A DNA stretch of 49,418 bases, taken from contig JAQSCZ010000016.1 in the NCBI GenBank assembly GCA_029945665.1, forward strand, positions 1-49,418, written 5' to 3'. Shown here piece by piece: positions 17,638 through 25,128 of this stretch. The notes beneath the pieces were generated by a model. The model was not told the DNA's origin and made no database searches. It saw nothing but the letters and a program-made list of their open reading frames with translations. Position numbers and translations under genes: made by a program. Source of the DNA: a bacterium (lineage in GTDB: Bacteria > Bacteroidota > Bacteroidia > NS11-12g > UBA955). Position 1 is the stretch's first letter; the number at the start of each line of letters is the position of its first letter.

Positions 17638-19506
17638 TTATTTTTCTAATTCTGCGAAAATTGCGTTAGGAATTTTTACTACTTCTAAATCATCGGGCTT
17701 ACTGTCATAAGCAATCTCAATACCTCTGTTGGTAAAAATATTTATATACTCCGGGGAGTATTTCTTTTTTACTGTTTTATAGATTGATTGCATTTCTTCG
17801 TAGGATAGTGTTTCTAACTTTCCTTTAGGCTCATTTAAGGTTATTACAGCAACTCTTTTCTTTGTGCCAATGGTTTGAACACCAACCAACGGTTGGTGCT
17901 TCTTATCGGTAAATAATTCGCCTTCCTTAAAGTCAATTGAGGTATCAATAATGTAGTCGTAAGAAGATAAAAAGCTTTCCTGTATAAATTCTTTGCCTAA
18001 GCTCCAATTAAAATCACCTGTACCATCTTCATTTAATCTAATGATACTTTCGCCTAAGTGATAATATTTGAATGAGCCACCGCCTTGCCAGTTTGATGAA
18101 TTAGTAATTCCTGTTTTGTCTTTCCCTGCTAAAACAAGTTTAAGCCTTTCAATAATAACAGTATCAGCATGAGAACCCACCTCAACACCTAACCATTTTC
18201 TATTCATTTTGTGCGAAGCTGCAAACGTAGTGCCTGAACCACCAAAAATGTCTAATACAAAATCGCCTTCCTCCGATGCTAATTTTAATACTCTTTCTAA
18301 TAAACCCTCTGGCTTGGGATTATCAAATACTTTTTTACCAAATAGTTTTTCTAAATCTTGTGTGCCATTTGTAGTAGTTGGTAAATCAGTCCAAAGTGCA
18401 GGATTAGGATAATCAGCTTCTAAAATTTCATCAAGCCATAGTGTAGTGGGTGTTGTTCCTTTTCCTTCTGCATCAACCCAAAATCTTTTTAATTGTGGCT
18501 TCGTTTTACCTTGCTTCCCAAACACAATTCTGTTATCTGCAAGTAGCTTTAAATATTCCTTTTCTTCTGTTCTCCAACATCTACCACTTGGCGGTAAATG
18601 ATTTACCCCTGTGTTTGGATTGTGGATGAGATAGGTTAAATTAGGACGTAAATTTGGAGCATCAAAAGGGTCAGCAATCCATTTGCCTCTTGGATCATTA
18701 TCTGGGTTTGAAAATTTATCTTCGTTTGCATCTAATTTGAAATCTGCTTTGTTATTTACTTCAATATTTTTTGCATAAAGCAGAATATGATTAGTAGAAA
18801 GGGAAACAAACGTATCGTTTGAAACTGATTTTCTACTCTGCCAAACTATATCACCTAAAAAATTACTCTTTCCAAATATTTCATCCATCAACAACTTGCA
18901 ATGAAATGTTGCATTATCATCAAGAATTATAAAAATATATCCATCTTCCCTTAAAATTTCATGTATTATAACAAGCCTATCCCTCATTAAAGTAAGCCAT
19001 GATGAAAGTTCTAAATTATCATCATAGTTTAAAAACGCCTTACCAGTATTATATGGAGGGTCAATGAAAACAACCTTTGGTTTTTGTAATTCGGGTTTAT
19101 TAGACAGAAGTTTTTTAATAGCATTTAATGCTAATAAATTATCCCCTTTTATAAGTATGTTTTCAATTGAAGCATCGTCTTTTGAAAGTTCCTCAATTGT
19201 ATATTCTTTTACTATACCGGGCAATGAACCAGCTTTGTCATTTGCAACTGCATTAAATATCTTTTGAAAATTAAGTGGTCGGGCTTCCTTTACTCTTATG
19301 TCGTTTCTATCAACCCAATATGGTTTCAAGCCTCTGCCTTCCTCGTCTATTATTTCATAGAAAAGTGCTTCATCTTTGTTTACCCAATTTATTTTAGGTG
19401 CAGGTATATCCGTAGCCGTTTTTGTATCTGCTTCGGAACGAAGTAGAATAGCTTTTTGTTTGTTGTACCAGTCTAATGATAAACTGCCCTTATATTGCTT
19501 TGCCAT
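17638..19506 (-). CDS. mod: Type III DNA adenine methyltransferase (Mod)
   Basis: A 622-aa site-specific DNA methyltransferase. The catalytic motif IV 'VVFIDPPYNTGKAFLNYDD' comes first (~150) and the SAM-binding motif I 'VLDIFGGSGTTFAASHKMN' later (~420). This beta-class order and the DPPY sequence are typical of N6-adenine Mod subunits. Between them is the variable target-recognition region. Mod methylates one strand of the recognition site, protecting host DNA, and is needed by Res for recognition. Target sequence not predictable. It is cotranscribed with res (2-bp gap) and lies 115 bp downstream of the helicase-nuclease gene. Confidence 0.92.
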   Translation of the reverse strand: MAKQYKGSLSLDWYNKQKAILLRSEADTKTATDIPAPKINWVNKDEALFYEIIDEEGRGLKPYWVDRNDIRVKEARPLNFQKIFNAVANDKAGSLPGIVKEYTIEELSKDDASIENILIKGDNLLALNAIKKLLSNKPELQKPKVVFIDPPYNTGKAFLNYDDNLELSSWLTLMRDRLVIIHEILREDGYIFIILDDNATFHCKLLMDEIFGKSNFLGDIVWQSRKSVSNDTFVSLSTNHILLYAKNIEVNNKADFKLDANEDKFSNPDNDPRGKWIADPFDAPNLRPNLTYLIHNPNTGVNHLPPSGRCWRTEEKEYLKLLADNRIVFGKQGKTKPQLKRFWVDAEGKGTTPTTLWLDEILEADYPNPALWTDLPTTTNGTQDLEKLFGKKVFDNPKPEGLLERVLKLASEEGDFVLDIFGGSGTTFAASHKMNRKWLGVEVGSHADTVIIERLKLVLAGKDKTGITNSSNWQGGGSFKYYHLGESIIRLNEDGTGDFNWSLGKEFIQESFLSSYDYIIDTSIDFKEGELFTDKKHQPLVGVQTIGTKKRVAVITLNEPKGKLETLSYEEMQSIYKTVKKKYSPEYINIFTNRGIEIAYDSKPDDLEVVKIPNAIFAELEK

Positions 19507-19621
19507 AATTAATTATTTTCTCTTTTTAATTTTTCAAATTCCCAATTCCATCTATTAGGATGAACCATTACAATTATCAATAGACAACTTAATATGTATT
19601 TGATTTTTTTCATAATAAGCT

Positions 19622-22342
19622 TTACTTTTTGGTTGTTTTGAACCTACAAGCACAAGTAGGGTCGTTACAGGTTTTCTCTAAATTATTGCCTCTTATATCA
19701 TTTGCCGAATTACGGATTTTCTCTTTCATGGTATCTAAATCTTTTGTGCTTAATTCGGTTCTGTATGGTTCGTTTTTATCTAAATTGTAAATCTCTAAGA
19801 AGTCGGCATTTTCTCCTGTTAGGGCTTTGTAACCTAAGGCGTATAATTGTAATTGGTCAATGGTTGCCAAATACTCCTGTGCTTTTTCGGTACTCTTAAA
19901 GTCAATGATTGTTTTCTCTACTGTGCCATCTTGATTTTTCTTTTTGATTAAATCCATTTTACCATTTACCAAAATTCCATCGCCTAAGTCTAATTGTATA
20001 TCCTGTTCGGCATACTCAATGTTTTTAAACTCATTCAAATTGCTATCATAGTAGATGTTTACGGCCTGTTCTGCTTTATCACTCATGCTTTGTTCTATGG
20101 TAGGTATGGCATAAGGAAAATGCAAATGTTTTTGCAATAGTGCTGGCAATTGTTCTTTGGTAATTATGTTACCCTCTAAAAATTCTCTGTGTATTTCCAT
20201 TAGTGCATGATGTATTGAAGCACCATAACCAATTCTTGCCCCGAAGCTGGACTGAAAGCCGTAAAAGCTTTCAAACTTGAACCTGTAAGGACAATCAAAG
20301 AATGCTTTAAGTAAAGAGAAATTGAGTGAAATATTTGCAATCTCTAAAGATGAAGCAGGTGGTAGTTTAGCCCTTTCTGAATAATCTCTATCCAATGAAC
20401 TAAAAGCATAAGTTGACTTACGAACCTCTGAACCAAAAATACTTTCCTTGCCCTGCTGCCTACCATCTGGAGCCCTACTAATCATTAGGAATTTCTTTGA
20501 CCTTGTAATGGCTACATACATTAATCTTCTTTCATCTTCTTCACCAGGGAAATATCTATCCACATCAATAATTAAAACCTTGTCAATGTGATGCCACAAC
20601 TGTTTGCCACCGGGTTGTTTTGTTGGTAGATAATTTTTATTTAAACCGGGTACAAATACTACTGGAAATTCTAAGCCTTTTGATTGGTAGATACTCATTA
20701 TTTGCACCGCATTTGGTGTTTTGTAAGTATTGTTCAGCCAACCTTCGGAATAATTATCAGTAGCGGAATAGGTAAGGAAATTTAAGAAGGTAGCAATTTT
20801 GTACAATGGATCGGACTTGTAGTAAATGGTTTCAAAATCATAAATGATTTTTGAGAACATACCTAAATTATAAAAAATAACTTCTGCGGTACTGTAGCCA
20901 ACTGCTTCGGGGTGTTCTTCGCTTGGAAAAATATCTTCCCGTACACCAATAATATCAATGAAATCAGTAAAGAAAGTTTGAAAATCAAACCTTTCATAAT
21001 AACTGTTTGAATTGGCAATGTGCTTATCTAAAAAATCAACTCCCTTTTCTAAATTTTCATCAGTAATAAGTGGACTTAAATTTTGCCAATAGTCTTTTAA
21101 AACTCCTTTATCAATTTGATTGTATAGGTATTGAAATATGGCTTGTGATGCCCTTACTTCTAATCGTTGAAATAAATTGTTTATGCCTGTAATCACAAAA
21201 GGAATACCTGCTTGTGTAAATGCTTCAACTATTGCTTCTGCCTTTTTCCACTTACGGACCAACACAACCATATCGGAATAGTTAAGCCCTCTTTCTGTTG
21301 TATCTTCTTTGTCTTTAAAAGCTACCCCACGAAGTTGATTTATCTTTTCAATGATAAAGGCGTTTTCATCTGCAACACTTGTAAACTGATTGTACAAAAT
21401 ATCGCCTCTTTCATACTGCTGAAAGCCTTTAGCGTTCATTACTTTTGGCAGCCTTACCGTGTTGTTAGTAATGCTTTTAATTGCTACATCTACAACTGCA
21501 TTTGTAGAACGAAAGTTATCTTCTAATGTAACTGAATGAACATTATCGTACCGGGTAGTAAACTGCTGAATGTAGTTGATGTGTGAACCCCTCCATTGAA
21601 ATATTGTTTGGTCATCATCGCCTACAACACAAATATTTGCACCCAAATTGTACAACTCCCTTACTATGCTTTCTTGAACTGGATTTACATCTTGGTACTC
21701 GTCCACAATTAAGTAACCAATATCACGGGTTATTTTGCTCCTAAAATTCTCATCAGATTGGAGGCAATGCACAGCATCCGACATAATCATTGTGAAGTCA
21801 AAGTAGCAATGTTTTCTAAGTACCGTTTCGTACTTATGCAGGGCTTCAAAAAGGTTTGGTGGCACATCGTCCCTGTTGTGAAATTGTGCTTCTCTAAGCA
21901 GGCTCATAAGGGCTACAAACCGCCCTGTATCTTTAAACCTTTCCATCGAAAGGTCTTGCATCCCAATTTGTTTGAAATTCTTATCTACAAACAGTTTTAG
22001 TTTTATTTCATCTAAAACACTGAATTTTTGATATTCGTATTTGTACTCCTGTAAAGCATTTAAGCACCAGGAATGTATTGTGCCTACATACATATCTGCA
22101 ATGCCTTGTGTATCGGGCAACTGTTCTTTGCAAAGTTTTAATATTCTTGCCTGTAATTCTCCTGCTGCTTTTTCGGTGTATGTAAATGCAATTATTTTAG
22201 ATGGGTGAACTCCTGTTTTGAGAATTTCAATTATACGCTGTGATATTACCTGTGTCTTACCCGACCCGGCACAAGCAATTATTTGAAGATTGCGGTTTAA
22301 AGTGGAGATTGCCTCCTGTTGTCTTGGTGTGTAATTTGGCAT
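19622..22342 (-). CDS. UvrD/PcrA-like superfamily 1 helicase fused to a RecB-like Fe-S nuclease
   Basis: A 906-aa protein. SF1A helicase motifs are clear: I 'IACAGSGKTQVISQR' (~22), II 'LIVDEYQDVNP' (~210), III 'VVGDDDQTIFQWRGS' (~240), and VI 'RLMYVAITRSKK' (~610). The last ~250 residues are a PD-(D/E)xK nuclease: 'FDCPYRFKFESF', then 'VNGKMDLIKKK' and 'KTIIDFKST'. It ends with a Cys cluster (C..C.C in 'TCNDPTCACRF') which, with the earlier Cys of the domain, suggests an AddB/RecB-type Fe-S cluster. It unwinds and degrades DNA ends. It leads the leftward operon with mod and res, so it probably acts in the same defence. It has its own palindromic upstream region (22375-22401). Confidence 0.85.
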   Translation of the reverse strand: MPNYTPRQQEAISTLNRNLQIIACAGSGKTQVISQRIIEILKTGVHPSKIIAFTYTEKAAGELQARILKLCKEQLPDTQGIADMYVGTIHSWCLNALQEYKYEYQKFSVLDEIKLKLFVDKNFKQIGMQDLSMERFKDTGRFVALMSLLREAQFHNRDDVPPNLFEALHKYETVLRKHCYFDFTMIMSDAVHCLQSDENFRSKITRDIGYLIVDEYQDVNPVQESIVRELYNLGANICVVGDDDQTIFQWRGSHINYIQQFTTRYDNVHSVTLEDNFRSTNAVVDVAIKSITNNTVRLPKVMNAKGFQQYERGDILYNQFTSVADENAFIIEKINQLRGVAFKDKEDTTERGLNYSDMVVLVRKWKKAEAIVEAFTQAGIPFVITGINNLFQRLEVRASQAIFQYLYNQIDKGVLKDYWQNLSPLITDENLEKGVDFLDKHIANSNSYYERFDFQTFFTDFIDIIGVREDIFPSEEHPEAVGYSTAEVIFYNLGMFSKIIYDFETIYYKSDPLYKIATFLNFLTYSATDNYSEGWLNNTYKTPNAVQIMSIYQSKGLEFPVVFVPGLNKNYLPTKQPGGKQLWHHIDKVLIIDVDRYFPGEEDERRLMYVAITRSKKFLMISRAPDGRQQGKESIFGSEVRKSTYAFSSLDRDYSERAKLPPASSLEIANISLNFSLLKAFFDCPYRFKFESFYGFQSSFGARIGYGASIHHALMEIHREFLEGNIITKEQLPALLQKHLHFPYAIPTIEQSMSDKAEQAVNIYYDSNLNEFKNIEYAEQDIQLDLGDGILVNGKMDLIKKKNQDGTVEKTIIDFKSTEKAQEYLATIDQLQLYALGYKALTGENADFLEIYNLDKNEPYRTELSTKDLDTMKEKIRNSANDIRGNNLEKTCNDPTCACRFKTTKK

Positions 22343-22374
22343 ATTTCTAAACGCTATTTCTTTTTAGTTTTTGT

Positions 22375-22401
22375 AAAATTATTATTGCAAATAATAATTT
22401 T
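22375..22401 (-). promoter_or_regulatory. Perfect 12-bp inverted repeat upstream of the helicase-nuclease/mod/res operon
   Basis: AAAATTATTATT and AATAATAATTTT flank a GCA centre, 33 bases upstream of the start of the leftward operon. It could be an operator that delays restriction until methylation is established. As an AT-only stem with a T run it could also act as a weak rightward terminator. Confidence 0.4.
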
Positions 22402-22541
22402 TTTGTTATTTATAAATGTTTCGGACTTGGTATATGTTAGTTGATAAGAAGCTGAATAAATTATTTAACCACTGAACCGCCAATTCCTTGTATGCGCTGT
22501 TATGGACTGAGCTTCTTTTGGTCGTTATTTTTTTATATTCG

Positions 22542-23267
22542 CTATACACTTGTCTGTAGCTGTTGTTCCGGCATTTCGTCATACGTCTTGCCGTTTAAAA
22601 GTCTACCGTTTGCTTTTTTATTTCGTCCACCCCATTGTTTAAAAAAGAATGCAACATCTGATTTTTCACATTGCTCTTGAATGTCTAAAACCCAGTCAGC
22701 GTCCATTGGTCTGGGTCTGTGTCCGCTTTCTCCACCTACAATCACCCAGTCTATTTTCTTTAAGTTTAGTTTTGGTAGAGGTCCAATTAGAGGTTCGCAA
22801 GATAAAAATTTAACTCTTGCTTTTGTCTTCCGAAGAAAATCAATTCGGTCAATTACACTTTCATTTTCTACCGAAACTCCCATCCAAATGTTATGTGTCC
22901 ATTTTAGTTCCTTTTGAACTTCAAAAAGTCTTTCTGCTCTTTTCGTCAGAATTTGAAAAACGTGATTTGGGTTGTCGTTCATTACCTTAAAGACTTTCTT
23001 AATAAAATCAAGCGGAATGTCTTTGTGAAAAAGGTCACTCATTGAGTTTACGAAAACAATTTTTGATGATTTCCAAGTGTAAGGTATGTTGAGTTGGTCG
23101 GGATGGGTTCTCACTTTAAAAGCATCTTTGTATTTTTCAACACCCATTGCTTTTAGTCTTTTGGACATTATTTCTGCATAGCAGAATTTACAGCCACTTG
23201 AAATTTTTGTGCAACCCGTTGTCGGGTTCCAAGTCATTTCAGTCCATTCTATTGATGATTGAGCCAT
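22542..23267 (-). CDS. DUF5131 (phage Gp37/Gp68-like) three-Cys-motif protein
   Basis: A 241-aa protein from ATG 23267, chosen because it starts right after the previous gene. A longer frame to 23315 would overlap that gene by 47 bases. The N-terminus has the signature '[16 protein letters not shown]' (C-x6-C-x2-C), which resembles a radical-SAM-type iron-sulfur site. '[15 protein letters not shown]', '[10 protein letters not shown]', 'WMGVSVEN', '[10 protein letters not shown]' and '[16 protein letters not shown]' are conserved blocks of the family. The reaction is unknown. The family almost always pairs with TcmP, as here, and occurs in phages and mobile elements. Confidence 0.88.
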   Translation of the reverse strand: MAQSSIEWTEMTWNPTTGCTKISSGCKFCYAEIMSKRLKAMGVEKYKDAFKVRTHPDQLNIPYTWKSSKIVFVNSMSDLFHKDIPLDFIKKVFKVMNDNPNHVFQILTKRAERLFEVQKELKWTHNIWMGVSVENESVIDRIDFLRKTKARVKFLSCEPLIGPLPKLNLKKIDWVIVGGESGHRPRPMDADWVLDIQEQCEKSDVAFFFKQWGGRNKKANGRLLNGKTYDEMPEQQLQTSV

Positions 23268-23268
23268 T

Positions 23269-24105
23269 TTAGTTATTATATTTTTTGACAATATCACTTC
23301 CGATTTTTTCGGCAATTTTATTGTTCGAAGTTAAGAATAAATGATACATTATTGAGTTACTTGAATTTTTTAATTCGTATGGTTTAGAAACAAATTCAAA
23401 AACTTCTTTCAGTCTTGATTTATAAAGTTTTGCGGAATTTTCTATAGCATCCTTTTCTTTCTCAATAAAAGTTATGTCTTCAAATAGAGTCGCCGTTTTT
23501 TTGTAAAAGCGTTTTTCAATTTCTATTCGACTTAATCCCAGAAAAATTTCAAGCTTTTCTAACCAAGCATCAGAAATCTGTCCATTCTTTTTAAGTAGTC
23601 TGTTTACACCAAGTCCGGTAGGAACAAGTATCCACATATCAATTGGAAGTCCCCTAAGGCTTTCAATTGAACGCCATTCAACTTGCATTCCACAAGGGTC
23701 AACGTATGCAAGGGTTCTAACATTTTTATTCTTTGGGTCTCGAAGAAAATTTGCTAGGTCAATAATTTTTTTGTTGCAGTCGTCACACTTTATATAAATT
23801 GTTTTACTCGGAAATGCATTTTTTGTATTCTCTTCAAGTAAAGCAAAATTATTTGGGTCTTTCTCAACGAAATAATAGCTGTCAAAAGGTCTAGGCTCTG
23901 AGATTTCAATAATCCGTCTTGCAGCTCCAACAGTTATTTCAATATCTACTTTTTTATCCTTAACAATAAAGCCACTGCCCGCAAAACCGTCAAAATACAT
24001 AAGTTTAAAAAACTTACGGTCTTTCATTATATTTAAATATGCTTTTGCATATTCAACCAAAATTTCAATTTTTATTTTTGTCCAATCTCCACCAAAATTG
24101 TTCAT
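23269..24105 (-). CDS. tcmP: Three-Cys-motif partner protein TcmP
   Basis: A 278-aa protein paired one base upstream of the DUF5131 gene, the standard TcmP arrangement. '[11 protein letters not shown]' near the N-terminus, '[19 protein letters not shown]' and '[20 protein letters not shown]' resemble class I methyltransferase-fold motifs and are typical of TcmP. The pair's biochemical function is not established. The context with a restriction module suggests nucleic-acid modification or defence. Transcription is leftward, probably from the 24106-24459 gap. Confidence 0.85.
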   Translation of the reverse strand: MNNFGGDWTKIKIEILVEYAKAYLNIMKDRKFFKLMYFDGFAGSGFIVKDKKVDIEITVGAARRIIEISEPRPFDSYYFVEKDPNNFALLEENTKNAFPSKTIYIKCDDCNKKIIDLANFLRDPKNKNVRTLAYVDPCGMQVEWRSIESLRGLPIDMWILVPTGLGVNRLLKKNGQISDAWLEKLEIFLGLSRIEIEKRFYKKTATLFEDITFIEKEKDAIENSAKLYKSRLKEVFEFVSKPYELKNSSNSIMYHLFLTSNNKIAEKIGSDIVKKYNN

Positions 24106-24416
24106 AGGTCGGCTATTATAAATGTCTGTTTGTTGTTGTTCGAAAGGCCGTCACAGCCTTGCCCATAAAAAGTATATACTCCTGATAAAACCTCTGTTCT
24201 ACTTCCATTTTTTGGTGTATAACCCTGATATTCAAAAGGGTTTACTTTTCAAAAGTATATGATTCTTTAAATATATCCAATTCTAAGATTACTAATTTTT
24301 TTAAGATCCTTTATAACCTGAAAAATTTCTTAAAAATTGAATGGTGGAAAATAACTATAAAATTAGCTATAAACCTTCAAACGCTAGACTATTACAATAT
24401 TGACAATGACATGAGT
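24106..24416. other. Gene-free divergent intergenic region between cargo and late module
   Basis: About 310 bases with no supportable gene. It must hold the leftward promoter of tcmP and probably the rightward late promoter. A compact AGTATATACT at about 24168 and AGTATA at about 24255 echo the half-sites of the early operators. AGGC/GCCT forms a small inverted repeat near 24150. No clean TAnnTTTG box was found. Confidence 0.4.
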
Positions 24417-24453
24417 AGTTGTTTTGCTCTACTTATTGGTAGCGAAAGCAACT
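24417..24453 (+). promoter_or_regulatory. Long stem-loop immediately before the first late gene
   Basis: AGTTG-TTTT-GCT-(CT)-AC pairs with GT-AGC-GAAA-(G)-CAACT around a TTATTG loop, giving about 14 bp with two small bulges. It ends 6 bases before ATG 24460. It could control translation or mRNA stability of the late operon. Confidence 0.45.
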
Positions 24454-24459
24454 TATCAC

Positions 24460-25128
24460 ATGTCAGAAAGTAAATCTTGGTTATTAAAACTTGCAATTGG
24501 AGCTGCTGTTACCGGAGGTATTGGTGTATTTATATCCAAAGCTGCCAACTTTAAGACCAACTTTAAATTCGATTTGTCCAATTACAGAGCGCAAAAGTTA
24601 ACAGGTATAAGCACTTTAAGCACCGTTGCAGAATGTAAAATAACCAATGGCAATAGCCTAGGGCTTAATATTACCAACCTTTTTGTACAAATTCAATACC
24701 TGGAGAATAAGTTCTGGTATGATTTAGCAAAGTCACCCATTATAGTGCCTTCGCTTACTGTACCTGCAAATAAGGTATTCAATACTTCCATTACTTTAAA
24801 TTATTCTCTACTCAGCTTTCCATACTTCCTGCTTGCCAAAATGTTTACAGGAACTCCTCTGAAAGTAAAAGTAATTTCAAAATTCGATATAGCTGGTGTT
24901 ACGCAAACAGTGCCAATCGAATTAGAATTGGCAATACCATCTGCAATTTCATCAATTATTAAAAACTTATTGCCCAAGAATGTTAGTGGACTTGGCGAAG
25001 CTAATGTTGGTAGGCTTATAAAAACTGCCATCAGGAAAAGGATAATGCAACCGCCACAAAGGTTAACTATACCTAATCAGATGCAAAAAAGGTTGGTTCA
25101 AAATAAAAAAATATTACTTCATGTTTAA
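24460..25128 (+). CDS. Late membrane protein with LEA2/WHy-like beta domain and GLG motif
   Basis: A 222-aa protein from ATG 24460, chosen because the upstream TTG lies inside the stem-loop. A membrane span (~8-26, 'LAIGAAVTGGIGVFISKA') is followed by a ~115-residue beta-rich domain ('AECKITNGNSLGLNITNLFV', 'PSLTVPANKVFNTSITLNY', 'LKVKVISKFD') resembling type-2 LEA/WHy domains. The tail contains VSGLG at ~171, a variant of the recurring site, then a basic segment (KTAIRKRIMQPPQRL). It leads the late module and overlaps the next gene by 8 bases (ATGTTTAA). I infer a virion or membrane-complex component. Confidence 0.6.
   Translation: MSESKSWLLKLAIGAAVTGGIGVFISKAANFKTNFKFDLSNYRAQKLTGISTLSTVAECKITNGNSLGLNITNLFVQIQYLENKFWYDLAKSPIIVPSLTVPANKVFNTSITLNYSLLSFPYFLLAKMFTGTPLKVKVISKFDIAGVTQTVPIELELAIPSAISSIIKNLLPKNVSGLGEANVGRLIKTAIRKRIMQPPQRLTIPNQMQKRLVQNKKILLHV

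Noticed and set aside
23268-23315. Longer N-terminus for the DUF5131 protein
   Set aside because: It overlaps tcmP by 47 bases, and the family's conserved start ([12 protein letters not shown]) directly follows the ATG at 23267.
24424-24459. Upstream TTG start for the first late gene
   Set aside because: It lies inside the stem-loop and adds residues unlike the rest. ATG 24460 leads straight into a membrane segment.
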